Below are positions 1 to 7,045 of a DNA stretch of 11,954 bases, in pieces. How positions within the stretch are numbered: the first letter of the stretch is position 1; every line of letters starts with the position of its first letter. The DNA comes from Euperipatoides rowelli (Eukaryota > Onychophora > Udeonychophora > Euonychophora > Peripatopsidae), in NCBI GenBank assembly GCA_003024985.2, contig PXIH01S0013228.1. One strand, written 5' to 3'. Position numbers and translations under genes: made by a program. The notes under the pieces are model-generated. The model was not told the origin of the DNA. It did not search any database and worked only from the letters and a program-made list of their open reading frames with translations.

Positions 1-520
1 AGGCCAGGGATCTGTAATTTAATGCTATGATAGCATGTTGTATCATATTTAATGTAATAAAAAAAACCTATAATTACTCCAGTAATTGAGACAGTCACCA
101 GACACAATTCACATCAATTTTTTCTCCCAACAGTAAGATCTTATATGTAAGGTTATTTAGGTGCTAATACACTAATACCTTATTAAAAATTGCAGTTAGG
201 GATAGAGATGAGTTGCTGAGCTGACTTTAAGTGTTAAATAGAGGGTATAAATTTCTAATATTGCATTATTTACATGATCGTTAAGATATTGGTAATGATA
301 GAATGGGGGGGGGAGAAGTTAATTGGTAATTGTATTAAGCTTAAGTCCCTTTTATGCTCCTGGCCGTATGGTAAGCAGTTGTTACTCTATTTTACTATTA
401 ATCATATACGGTAAACTAAAACAATAATATATCTATAGTGATATTATTTCAACTCAGGATATTTTATAGTGTTTTGTTTAACATTTAATTTTTTTAAAAA
501 ATATTTTTCATTAGTATTTA

Positions 521-544
521 CTACATATGTATACATATATGTAG
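521..544. repeat. Imperfect palindrome centred on GTATAC
   Basis: The arms CTACATAT and ATATGTAG flank GTATAC, with two extra bases (AT) in the right arm. The sequence can form a cruciform or hairpin. It lies nine bases before a second, GC-richer palindrome. Such AT/TA alternation also arises by chance in AT-rich DNA, so no function is assigned. Confidence 0.6.
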
Positions 545-552
545 TGTAACAT

Positions 553-569
553 TGGGCAAATTTTGCCCA
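553..569. repeat. Perfect 8-bp inverted repeat TGGGCAAA/TTTGCCCA
   Basis: Two exact 8-base arms, TGGGCAAA (553-560) and TTTGCCCA (562-569), are separated by a single T. The arms are GC-richer than the surroundings, which makes chance less likely than for the AT palindrome beside it. Candidates are the tip of a small inverted-repeat transposon or a binding site for a dimeric protein; neither can be shown here. Confidence 0.7.
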
Positions 570-904
570 CTTTATTGATATAGGATTTTTACATTAGGAC
601 TGATGATATTATATATTTATATGCCAACACTTTACTATATTTTACATGATTATTTAGATGTTTGTTATTGACAAATGTCATTTACTTATATAAGCATTAT
701 ATTGAAGGGCTTACTGTAGCTTGTTAACACATATATAGATTGTTAGGCACAGCAAAGTAACTATCAGGGATATTTTAATCATTATGTCCTTTTAGAGATT
801 ATTAAAGGTTGTCATGCCAGGAATAGAGGTAATGCCTTTACATAAGGATATCCTTGAATAATATCAGAGCTAACCCACTTGATTAATATTAGTTATATGT
901 ATAT

Positions 905-1345
905 GCTCTTAAGAGTAATTTTTATGCCATGTTCTTGCAGGAAATGTTCCAACCCCTTCTCATCTCATTGTAATATCTCTGGCAGATAATTAAATTAGTT
1001 TCTCTCTCTTTTGATGTAATTTATAATATGTAAAGCTGAATTTGGTTTTCTTTTCAATAACCTAATGCATGTGTAATTATTGGCATCATCGATAATTGCC
1101 CCCCCCCCCAAAGTAGCTGGGTTTATTGGTCTACACAAATCTGATACTATTTCTTGAAGGGCCAAAATTTCATTTTTTGTCTGGTAGTTTAAAGAATATT
1201 TCCTTCAAAGACTCCATTTGACAAGCCTTGCAAAAAGTGTTATGTTCACAATTTCCAATGTCCAAATCAATTACCATTTGTCTTATACCAACCTTTTAAG
1301 GCTTTCATTAGAATTATGTCCTATTCAGTGGTTCCATGTATCTAC
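905..1345 (-). pseudogene. Copia integrase: zinc finger and start of the catalytic core, broken
   Basis: Integrase inserts the cDNA copy. On the minus strand the HHCC finger is seen as TWNH, a stop, then IGH (1337-1311), followed by CKAC at 1232-1221. Next come the core-entry residues for D(L)CRPINPATLGGG, then AIIDDANNYTCIRLLKRKP (from about 1098), which corresponds to the family's IDDxSRxxWxxLLKxK with the first catalytic Asp. HFLQEHGIKITL near 940-905 matches the segment after the second catalytic Asp, but that Asp-Asn-Gly motif itself is not readable. The Gly run coincides with an 11-C tract on the plus strand (1099-1109), and a few family residues between GG and IDD are missing. Sequence beyond about 900 is not recognisable. 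Confidence 0.82.
1099..1109. repeat. 11-C homopolymer inside copia integrase
   Basis: On the plus strand this is a run of eleven C; on the coding minus strand eleven G encode the conserved Gly-Gly before the first integrase Asp. With eleven G the frame before and after stays in phase. It is one of four G/C runs of nine or more bases in a window that is otherwise AT-rich. Confidence 0.9.
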
Positions 1346-1559
1346 ACATGGGGTCACTTTCATATCTACTTCAGAGCCATTAAGATCTATTTTTTCATTA
1401 ATGACTATTGTACACCCTATCCTCAGTTCCCTTTCTACTATTTTATGATCCCTCTCAATTATGCAGCCTTCCCTAGTAAATTCAATTACAAAATTATCAG
1501 AACATAATGCAGGCACAGATATCAATATAAAACACAGTTTGGGAACATAATATACCCTT

Positions 1560-1815
1560 GCCAATTACACATAATTTACCTGTTTGTCATTTCCCCATAT
1601 ATTTACATTTACCTTATCTCTACCTTCCACAGTAACATCACCATTAATAAGTTTAATGTTTATTGATTCATCCAATTTGAGCCTGTCCTTGTACTCTAAC
1701 TTTGTGAGACATATAAGAGCCTTGTTCATAATATTTTCAATTTAATGACTTTCAAAGCATCCACTAAACACCCATTCCTGATAAGCTTCCAGTTTTTCTC
1801 CACAGGAAAAATGGT
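1560..1815 (-). pseudogene. Copia aspartic protease remnant, active-site Asp lost
   Basis: The copia protease is a retropepsin-like enzyme that cuts the polyprotein. Its usual start is W-x-x-D-S-G. Here, at 1777-1757, the frame reads EWVFSGC: the Trp, Ser-Gly and Cys remain but the catalytic Asp codon is absent. Downstream come ALICLTKLEYKDRL, INIKLINGDVTVEGR and VNIWGN, the beta-strand pattern of the family. The segment VYYVPKLCFILISVPAL (frame 1564-1325) is the well-conserved end of the domain just before the pre-integrase region. Stops occur inside the segment. It could not be catalytic. Confidence 0.78.
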
Positions 1816-1930
1816 CTTCAGTTAATGTACATGTAGCCTAGTTGTTTTCTATATCAATGAATTTTTCTTCGTGATCTCTCTTCCGATTCTCTAAGATTCA
1901 GCTACCATTTTTGATTACGATTTTTGTAAG

Positions 1931-1972
1931 CAATTTCTTTTTTATGTGTCCAGCATTTCCACGACAATTACA
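1931..1972 (-). pseudogene. Degenerate CCHC zinc knuckle of copia Gag
   Basis: The minus-strand peptide reads CNCRGNAGHIKKKL. The canonical copia knuckle is C-x2-C-x4-H-x4-C. Here the first spacing is one residue, the Cys-to-His spacing is five, and the last Cys is Leu. GNAGHIKK still marks it clearly as the nucleic-acid-binding knuckle of Gag. It lies where expected, between the gag body and the protease, and is preceded by an acidic-to-basic linker (DELELARIMRQSQNRN). Confidence 0.8.
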
Positions 1973-2049
1973 GGTAATTTTATTCCTGTTTTGTGATTGT
2001 CTCATAATCCTAGCTAATTCCAATTCATCTTTACTAATCCTATTTATTG

Positions 2050-2468
2050 TCAAGAAGCCTCATTCCACAACCTTCCCTTTACATATTCCAGTTTTAAATT
2101 TTCCTCCTTAGTTTCGAGAGCTGTGATTAATGTGTTAAATCCTTCGAGGAGTCCACATAAAACTATTGCCACGAGATGGTATAGTTTTTTTAATACATAT
2201 GATTTACTTGCCAGGCCCCTATGTTGATAGATAGCTTTCAGACAGTCCCATGTCTGCCTCACAGTATTACAATTTGTAATTGTAATTACAGTTTGTTCAT
2301 CAAGTGTTAATTCAATGGTAGCATGAGAACACTGATCCATGCACCGCCATTGCTCAATTATTTCCAATACATTCCATACTTTTTCATGCTGTAACATTTC
2401 TGTTTTATACACCACAAGAAATAATTTTCACCATTCATCTTGGAGATCGCTAAACCTTTGATATTCAT
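2050..2468 (-). pseudogene. gag: Copia-type Gag (capsid) pseudogene
   Basis: Gag forms the virus-like particle of the retrotransposon. An ATG at 2468-2466 begins a typical copia gag start (NGENYF followed by W). A frameshift near 2410 then leads into the 2415-2050 frame. Family features there are EKVW, the motif around DEQTVITI, a Trp in RQTWDCLKAIYQ, and KSYVLKKLYHL. Next come CGLLEGFNTLITALE and LKLEYVKGRLW, which match the C-terminal part of the gag-polypeptide/UBN2-like family. Between YHL and the LLEGFN segment about 30-40 residues usual for the family are missing, so there is an internal deletion. A stop follows the WNEAS segment, after which the frame continues toward the zinc knuckle. 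The identification rests on motif order. Confidence 0.85.
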
Positions 2469-2755
2469 AGTGCAGCAATGCCAGTTATAATAACACTTAT
2501 ACATTTTTAAATTTATTTTCAAACAATGTCATGAGTCTCATAATCTGTTGTACGTATACAAATAAGTTACAACTTTAAATCTCGAGAAATCACTGCATTA
2601 AATTATCATCCATCTTGTGCATAAGTTGATATCATAAAAATATACTCACTCATTTGTATCATCATAAATGTTTAATCCAGTATATCAGCAATACATTTAT
2701 TAATTCTAAGGCATGTAAAAACAAACATTATACAACACCACTTTCAGAATGGTGG
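2469..2755. other. Spacer between two divergent copia elements
   Basis: The 5' LTR and primer site of the minus-strand copia element should lie here, directly upstream of its gag start at 2468. I could not find a second copy of the sequence elsewhere in the window, nor a primer site like the one at 3445. The stretch is AT-rich and has no coding frame. It is not similar in inverted orientation to the LTR of the plus-strand element, which supports two separate families. Confidence 0.55.
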
Positions 2756-3440
2756 ACATGTTATTTTGGTCTATGGTAATTCATAATTGTCACTTTATGT
2801 TGTAACCTACTATCAAATTATGTATGTAAATATTATCTAATAATATGATAGAAAATAGTTATTAAGAGAGTGATATTACTTACTATAATGTTAACTGATT
2901 GTTATTACAGCTATAACAATTTTCTTAGAACATCTAACAATAGTTCGATTGGATCAATTTGGTTAAAACTGTAATGTAAACCAAATCTTCAATGTTTATG
3001 TATTTTTCTAAATTTTAGCAATTACCTTTGAATAGGGGGAGCTGCAGAGACAGCAATGCTAACTCTATACTGAAATTATAATTTATCTATTAGTCATGTC
3101 TAGTGTAGACCCGCTATGTGGAATATGAACATGGGGTATTGATTTGCTCGTGAAAAATTTAGAAATTTGTAACCATCCTGTTTAATGTATTAACAATTTT
3201 TAGCTTGCATAAATAAATCCGAGTTTGTACAATATTTATGAGTATCCTGGATTGTTTATGGTGTGGAAAGAATTGTGATATTTGAGGCAGAGATCTTATT
3301 GAAGAAGAACAAAGGAAAGCATAATATAGGATTAGTTTTCTGTTATATAATTCCCATTATTTAATCAAGTGATCATATTAAATTACTGCAATTAATTTTA
3401 ACAGGTTTTTTAATAAGGCCTACTACGATATAACCATCCA
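2756..3440 (+). repeat. 5' LTR of the copia element
   Basis: The stretch aligns with 5529-6164 along nearly its whole length, including TGGTAATTCATAATTGTCAC, ATGATAGAAAATA, TTGGATCAATTTGGTTAAAA, GTCATGTCTAGTGTAGACC and the end GATATAACCATCCA. Identity looks like 85-90% by eye. Compared with the right copy it carries an extra segment of about 32 bases around 3272-3303, between two AAGAA words, and an extra GCTGCAGAGACA near 3041. Its left end lacks a clear match to the first 20 or so bases of the right copy, so the start is approximate. It ends CCA, directly before the primer-binding site, as expected. Confidence 0.9.
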
Positions 3441-3444
3441 AGAC

Positions 3445-3457
3445 GTTGTTGGCCCAG
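3445..3457 (+). promoter_or_regulatory. Primer-binding site resembling the initiator-tRNA(Met) half-molecule site
   Basis: Seen: GTTGTTGGCCCAG lies four bases after the LTR end and five before the ATG of the first frame. Known: Drosophila copia primes first-strand synthesis from a cleaved initiator tRNA(Met), whose internal anticodon-region sequence is complementary to GTTATGGGCCCAG. The two 13-mers agree at 11 positions, with GGCCCAG exact. Inferred: this element used the same internal-fragment priming rather than the tRNA 3' end. Confidence 0.7.
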
Positions 3458-3462
3458 TAATC

Positions 3463-3657
3463 ATGGATAGTGAATACAACAACCAAATATATTGGGAAAT
3501 TAATGCCAATGTCGAACACCATATGTGTAACAATATTCAAGATATGGAAAAGGCTGAATTAAAAGACACACCACTAGTAGCCCTAACTCCATTCAAAATA
3601 AAATTGATATATTGGAAGAAGCCCCCTGGGTACTTAAATTGGAAAAGTGGTAAGTAA
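3463..3657 (+). pseudogene. Gag-like first frame of the copia element, short
   Basis: An ATG lies just behind the primer site, the position where copia gag starts in Drosophila. The frame encodes 64 residues beginning MDSEYNNQIYW and ending at a TAA (3655-3657). I cannot match its sequence to the capsid domain, although the first ten residues followed by an aromatic pair are of the right style. The region LIYWKKPPGYLNW is the only notable motif. It is far shorter than copia Gag-Pol. The assignment as gag rests on position. A splice-donor-like GTAAGT overlaps its last codons. Confidence 0.45.
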
Positions 3658-4015
3658 ATGGGGAGGGCCCTCATAGCAGGTGTTAATAGTACCATAATTA
3701 GAGACTGACATTATATCTTCCCAAATGTTAGTAAAAAGGGGTTTCACAATAGAGTATGAAGAGAGCAGATGCCAAATTAGCTGGAGGGGGAAATCGTAGC
3801 TACAGCTACATGGCTAAAAACAAATACTATTTAATTACCAAGAAAAAGATAGCTAAAACTAGAGAGGAAGATACTATCCATGGAAAAACAGCAGAAGCCG
3901 AGAACCACACAGACATCATATGGAAAGAGAGTGAATATAATTGTATTACATATGAACCAGATACATGGAGGGAGATAACAATGCTGGGCAGGTGGAGAAA
4001 ACATTGTAGAACAAA
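3658..4015 (+). other. Unassigned internal segment of the copia element
   Basis: This segment joins the gag-like frame to the RT domain and should mark the deletion that removed the rest of gag, the protease and the integrase. It contains an 88-codon frame from an ATG at 3756 to a stop at 4022. That frame is rich in Lys, Arg and Glu and unlike any family I recognise. Its end (near EPDTWREI and RWRKH) sits where the linker before copia RT, with its Trp and charged residues, would be. It may therefore be decayed integrase tail and linker. No protease DSG or integrase DDE motif is present. Confidence 0.4.
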
Positions 4016-4720
4016 GCAATGAGGGAGGAAATGATCACGCTAGAAAATAATAATGTAATCACCACCATAAGTGACCAGCCAGAGAAGAAACCCATAGGAT
4101 CAAGATGGACATATACAGTAAAAAAAGAATGAAAATGATAAGAAAGTGAAGGTGAAGGCCTGTGTGTGGCAAGTGGGTTCAGCCAAAAATGGGGAACAGA
4201 TTACAATGAAACTTACGCACCCATAGTAAGGCACTCAACCATCAGAGGACTTCTGACCATAGCAGCAAAGAGAAAGATGATGACCAGACACTGTGACATC
4301 TCATCTGCATTTTTGTATGGAAAACTAGATGAGATGATATTCATGAAGGGACCTGAGTCTTAGATGGTAAACAAGGTGATATATGGGCTCAAACAAGCCG
4401 CAAAAGTTGGATACCCAATAGAAAATACCCTAACACAAGCAGGAATGATTAAGGGGGAGGGTGATATGTGTTTATATAAAAGGAATCAAATGACACATAT
4501 CTATGTACTCATTCATGTGGACGAGCTCCTTCAGGTGAGTAATTCTGCATATTTAATCCAAGATTTGATATCCAATCTTGAGAAAGAATATCATATAAAG
4601 GATCTAGGCAGAGCTAGATGCTACCTGGGAATAGTTATAGAAAGGGATGAAGAAGACTGTCATATCTTGATCCATCAAACACCTAAAATCAATAGATTAA
4701 CAGCAGAAAATAACTTATAG
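4016..4720 (+). pseudogene. Copia-type reverse transcriptase (RVT_2 family) pseudogene
   Basis: The enzyme copies element RNA into DNA. In order, the frames show AMREEMITLENNN and the residues for PIGSRWTY (RT entry), then a stop at 4130-4132. Frameshifts follow around KVKVKAC, then VASGFSQKWGTDYNETYAP, CDISSAFLYGKLDE, a TAG at 4361-4363, VIYGLKQA, CLYKRN, YVLIHVDELLQV, and KDLGRARCYLGIVIER. These are the RVT_2 landmarks in the right order. The catalytic box, normally Y-V-D-D, reads HVDE, so the second catalytic Asp is Glu. The frame after TAG 4361 stays in phase, so that stop is a simple substitution or small deletion. The 4166 start is GTG inside the domain, not an initiation codon. Confidence 0.93.
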
Positions 4721-5499
4721 AACACGAAGGGAGTGACTATACCCATGGCCAATGATTTTGCCAAAGGGATATAACACAGCACCAGCAAATCTCTTCCTGA
4801 TAATCAACCATATCAACAAATAGTGGGATCACTGCTTTATCTAAGTCTTACCACTAGACCGCACAACCACCTTGCAGCTAATCTACTAGGGAGAAGAGTA
4901 GAGAAGCCCCCAACAGCAGATATGGAGGGAGCCAAAAGAGTAGTAAAGTATTTGTACTCCACTAGAGATCACAAACTGTCAGTAGGAGGTGAGGGGGAGG
5001 AGAAACTCATAACACATAGTGATGCAGACTGGGGGGGGGGACTTGATTAGTCGGAAGTCTACTTCAGGACAGCTTAATTTTATTGATAATAGCCTGATAG
5101 ACTGGCTCACCAAAAATCAGTCTAGTGTTGCACTCTCCACGGCAGAGACCAAATTTATATCCTCTGCCAAGGCAATACAATAAATTTTAATTATGGCTAC
5201 ATAGACTTATGATGGACCTAGACATTGCACAAGACCTTCCAACGATTTTGAACACCGACAACCAGAGCAATATGTTCCTTATGGAGTCCCCAATGGTCTC
5301 AAATCGATCCAAGCACATCAATATTAAATATATGTTCACCAAAGATGTAGTGGAGAGAGGACTGGTTAAAATTATATATAGACCGGCAGAGCGAATGTTA
5401 GCAGATGCAATGACAAAGCAATTAAGTAAGGACCTCTTCCGTAGATGTGTACAAGGGATGGGATTGAAACCACCAGATACAAGTATCAAGGACACTTAA
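4721..5499 (+). pseudogene. Copia RNase H and C-terminus, broken by a G-run frameshift
   Basis: RNase H degrades the RNA strand of the RNA/DNA hybrid. In phase after the TAG at 4718 come NTKGVTIPM, a TAA at 4772-4774, IVGSLLYLSLTTRP, GAKRVVKYLYSTRDH and HSDADWGGG (first catalytic Asp). At the 10-G run (5031-5040) the frame shifts. RKSTSGQLNF, DWLTKNQSSVALSTAE (catalytic Glu) and SSAKAIQ then follow in another frame to a TAA at 5181. The third frame, 5194-5499, carries WLHRLMMD, LNTDNQS (third Asp), SKHINIKYMFTKDVV, ERMLADAMTKQLSKD and GMGLK. The acidic catalytic residues therefore survive, spread over three frames. The stop at 5497-5499 overlaps the polypurine tract, the normal layout at a copia 3' end. 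Confidence 0.93.
5031..5040. repeat. 10-G homopolymer causing a frameshift in RNase H
   Basis: Ten G follow the DADW codons. The downstream RKSTSG codons are in phase with nine (or any number congruent to nine modulo three), so the tract is one G too long. Family members have Gly-Gly-Asp here, so the run grew from Gly codons. Confidence 0.88.
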
Positions 5500-5506
5500 A
5501 AGGGAG
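5498..5506 (+). promoter_or_regulatory. Polypurine tract of the copia element
   Basis: AAAAGGGAG overlaps the terminal stop codon of the coding frame and is followed directly by TGTATAGGG. In copia elements a tract of this form primes second-strand synthesis and abuts the TG that begins the 3' LTR. The position and strand fit the flanking RNase H and LTR. Confidence 0.85.
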
Positions 5507-6164
5507 TGTATAGGGATACAAGGTAACAACATGAATTAAGGTCAATGGTAATTCATAATTGTCACTTCATGTTGTACCTACCATCAAATTACGTATGGAA
5601 ATATCTAATAATATGATAGAAAATAATTATTGAGAGAGCGATATTACTTACAATGTTAACCGATTGAAATTACAGCAATAACAATTTTCTTAGAAACATC
5701 TAACAATAATTCAATTGGATCAATTTGGTTAAAACCATAATGTAGATCAAATCTTGTGTTTATGTATTTTTCTAAATTTTAGTGATTACCTTTGTCTAGG
5801 GGGAGCAATGCTAACTCTATACTGAAACTATAATTTATCCATTAGTCATGTCTAGTGTAGACCCCCATGTGCAATATGAACATGGGATTTTGATTTGCTT
5901 GTGAATAATTTAGTAATTTGTAACCATCCTGTTTAATGTGTTAACAATTTTTAGTTTGCATAAATAAATCCGAGTTTGTACAGTATTTGTGAGTATCCTG
6001 GATTGTTTATGGTGTGGCAAGAACAAAGGAAAGCACATGGTTCGCTACATAGGATTAGTTTTATGTTTTATAATTCCCGTTATTTAATCAAGTGATTATA
6101 TTAAATTACTGCAATTAATTTTAACACGTTTTATTAATAAGACCTGCTACGATATAACCATCCA
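5507..6164 (+). repeat. 3' LTR of the copia element
   Basis: The LTR begins with TGTATAGGG just after the polypurine tract and ends ATATAACCATCCA, so it has TG...CA termini. From about 5529 it matches 2756-3440. It lacks the extra segment of about 32 bases of the left copy and instead has a short unique piece, CATGGTTCGCTAC, near 6036-6048. Shared blocks include TTTGTAACCATCCTGTTTAATG and TAAATAAATCCGAGTTTGTA. The first 20 or so bases are not recognisable at the left LTR, which suggests that the left copy lost or diverged at its outer end. Confidence 0.9.
5963..5968 (+). terminator. Candidate polyadenylation signal in the 3' LTR
   Basis: AATAAA is conserved in both LTR copies (3212-3217 and 5963-5968) inside a well-preserved block, and in the right copy would end element transcripts. 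AATAAA is common in AT-rich DNA, so only its conservation between copies supports it. Confidence 0.45.
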
Positions 6165-6423
6165 AGAGGAAACACAAAAAAAAGGATGCTACCAAGCATT
6201 TCTGCATAATCTACCCACTACATCATTTACAGAGAATATTATCATGTGCTCAATTAGTATAGTTATAAAAATTAGTTAACTGTTTGTGTTATTAAAATGT
6301 CATCTGAAATTTTGTTAATCTAGATTCATATATAAATAAAATATTTATCGCAACATTAACTATGTGAATTAAAATATTTACAGATCAATGATTTTACTTT
6401 ATAACAATAAATACAGTAAGATG
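6165..6423. other. AT-rich spacer between copia 3' LTR and gypsy RNase H
   Basis: No coding frame or repeat is recognised. The gypsy RT that should precede the RNase H at 6424 is not readable here, so either a deletion or the copia insertion truncated that element on its left side. A run of nine A at 6174-6182 lies just after the copia LTR. Confidence 0.5.
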
Positions 6424-6790
6424 ACAAGAAATGCCCTATTGCATTTGCATCAAGGACATTGAATAAATCAGAACTGGGGTTATAGTCGAGTTGATAAAGA
6501 AGCACTAGCATTGGTAGTTGATATAAAGAAATTTAACCAATATGTGTGGGGGAAGCATTTCAAGCCTGTGATGGACCATAAACTTTTACTTAGTATTTTT
6601 GGCCCAAAGAAGAGGCTGCCAGCCATGGCTGCTAGTAGACTGCACACATATACATTATTATAACGGTATTATGTCAAATCGGAGAATCATGGAAATGCTG
6701 ACACATCCAGGATGCCACTGGAGGTAAACAATGAGGAATATACTTATTTGAAATTCATTCAGGAAATCGAAATACAATTAAATATCACAG
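6424..6790 (+). pseudogene. Gypsy RNase H C-terminal half, pseudogene
   Basis: In one frame 6424-6480 gives CPIAFASRTLNKSE. A frameshift follows, and from 6481 the next frame reads YSRVDKEALALVVDIKKF, YVWGKHFKPVMDHKLLLS, IFGPKKRLPAMAASRL, a TAA near 6661, KSENHGNADTSRMPL and a divergent tail. These are the ends of the gypsy RNase H domain: the IAFASR strand, the KEALA helix with its catalytic Glu region, TDHKPL (here MDHKLL) and HxNADxxSRxP. The first half of the domain with the CDAS motif is absent. The same motifs recur at 11500-11745 in the second gypsy fragment. Confidence 0.92.
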
Positions 6791-6796
6791 AAAGGC

Positions 6797-7045
6797 AGTG
6801 CTGCCATATTGGAACAGGAAGGAACAATTGACAGTTGAACAATATATTGTGATGTGGTGGTATAGACTGCTAGTGCCTGAAAAATTCTACAAGAGGCTAC
6901 TGCAGGAATTACTTGAGAGCCATCTAGAAATGGTGAAAGTAAAATCCTTGGCTAGGACTTACATGTGATGGTCTTTAATGGATACATGGATGTGACCCAT
7001 GCTTGATGGTAAGGTCAAATCCAACAGAAAGAAGATTGCATGTAT
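6797..7045 (+). pseudogene. Gypsy integrase N-terminal zinc finger (H2C2), pseudogene
   Basis: After the RNase H tail the frame reads VLPYWNRKEQLTVEQ, VPEKFYKRLLQELLESHLE, VKSLARTYM, a TGA, then WSLMDTWM. After a one-base shift it reads CDPCLMVRSNPTERRLHV (6991-7044). Gypsy integrases have ELHxxHxG then, about 30 residues later, CxxC followed by xxxSNPPxxPLHPW. The first His is Leu here, the second His and both Cys remain. The frame is cut in the LHPW motif by the TGTAT insertion site at 7041-7045 and resumes at 9847. Sequence after 7045 in the same open frame is not integrase. Confidence 0.9.
7041..7045. repeat. Left target-site duplication TGTAT
   Basis: TGTAT here and at 9842-9846 bracket the block that interrupts the integrase. 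The gypsy frame leaves in the codon after His-Val on the left and re-enters in phase right of the second copy. Five bases is a normal duplication length for LTR elements and for several DNA transposons. Confidence 0.7.

Larger units (their letters stand above)
1..850. other. AT-rich stretch without recognisable genes
   Basis: I see no convincing coding frame on either strand. There are many stops, long A/T runs and a 9-G run near 305-313. A compact pair of inverted repeats lies at 521-569 and is listed separately. The integrase core of the minus-strand copia remnant becomes unrecognisable around 900, so the missing 3' part of that element would be expected here, but no RT or RNase H motif of that superfamily could be read. 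The stretch is either unrelated flanking DNA or element sequence decayed beyond recognition. Confidence 0.6.
900..2468 (-). mobile_element. Ty1/copia retrotransposon remnant, gag-PR-IN half, minus strand
   Basis: Read on the minus strand, copia-type modules follow each other in the canonical order. They are a gag start near 2468, the gag body to 2050, a zinc knuckle at 1931-1972, a protease-like segment at about 1815-1560, a pre-integrase zinc finger at about 1345-1220 and the integrase core start to about 905. All are separated by stops and frameshifts. RT, RNase H and both LTRs were not found, so the element is truncated in its integrase. Its gag start does not resemble the short gag-like frame of the plus-strand copia element at 3463, so the two are probably different families. 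The order integrase before RT identifies copia rather than gypsy. Confidence 0.85.
2756..6164 (+). mobile_element. Internally deleted Ty1/copia retrotransposon with both LTRs
   Basis: Two direct repeats of about 0.65 kb bound an internal region of about 2.1 kb. That region holds a primer-binding site, a short gag-like frame, copia RT, copia RNase H and a polypurine tract in the correct order and strand. Autonomous copia elements are usually near 5 kb; here most of gag, the protease and the integrase are missing. The LTR copies differ by many substitutions and several indels, so insertion is old. No matching target-site duplication is visible: 6165-6169 reads AGAGG and is not found before the left LTR, whose own start is eroded. 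With stops throughout and an altered RT active site it is defective. Confidence 0.9.

Noticed and set aside
1218-1507. Plus-strand open frames of 63-76 codons
   Set aside because: They lie opposite the copia pre-integrase and integrase segment read on the minus strand, which has clear family motifs; the plus-strand peptides match nothing.
1911-2111. Plus-strand open frame of 66 codons
   Set aside because: It is antisense to the copia gag end and zinc knuckle on the minus strand.
3831-4019. Minus-strand open frame of 62 codons with a hydrophobic, Cys-rich peptide
   Set aside because: It is the complement of the Lys/Glu-rich linker before the copia RT. Hydrophobic residues arise from reading A-rich coding sequence backwards.
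5187-5495. Minus-strand open frame of 102 codons
   Set aside because: It is antisense to the copia RNase H C-terminus, which has strong motifs on the plus strand.
900-6164. The two copia halves as one element with a simple internal inversion
   Set aside because: Inverting the gag-IN half would also invert the adjoining 5' LTR, yet both LTRs here are in direct orientation with the RT. The gag starts also differ.
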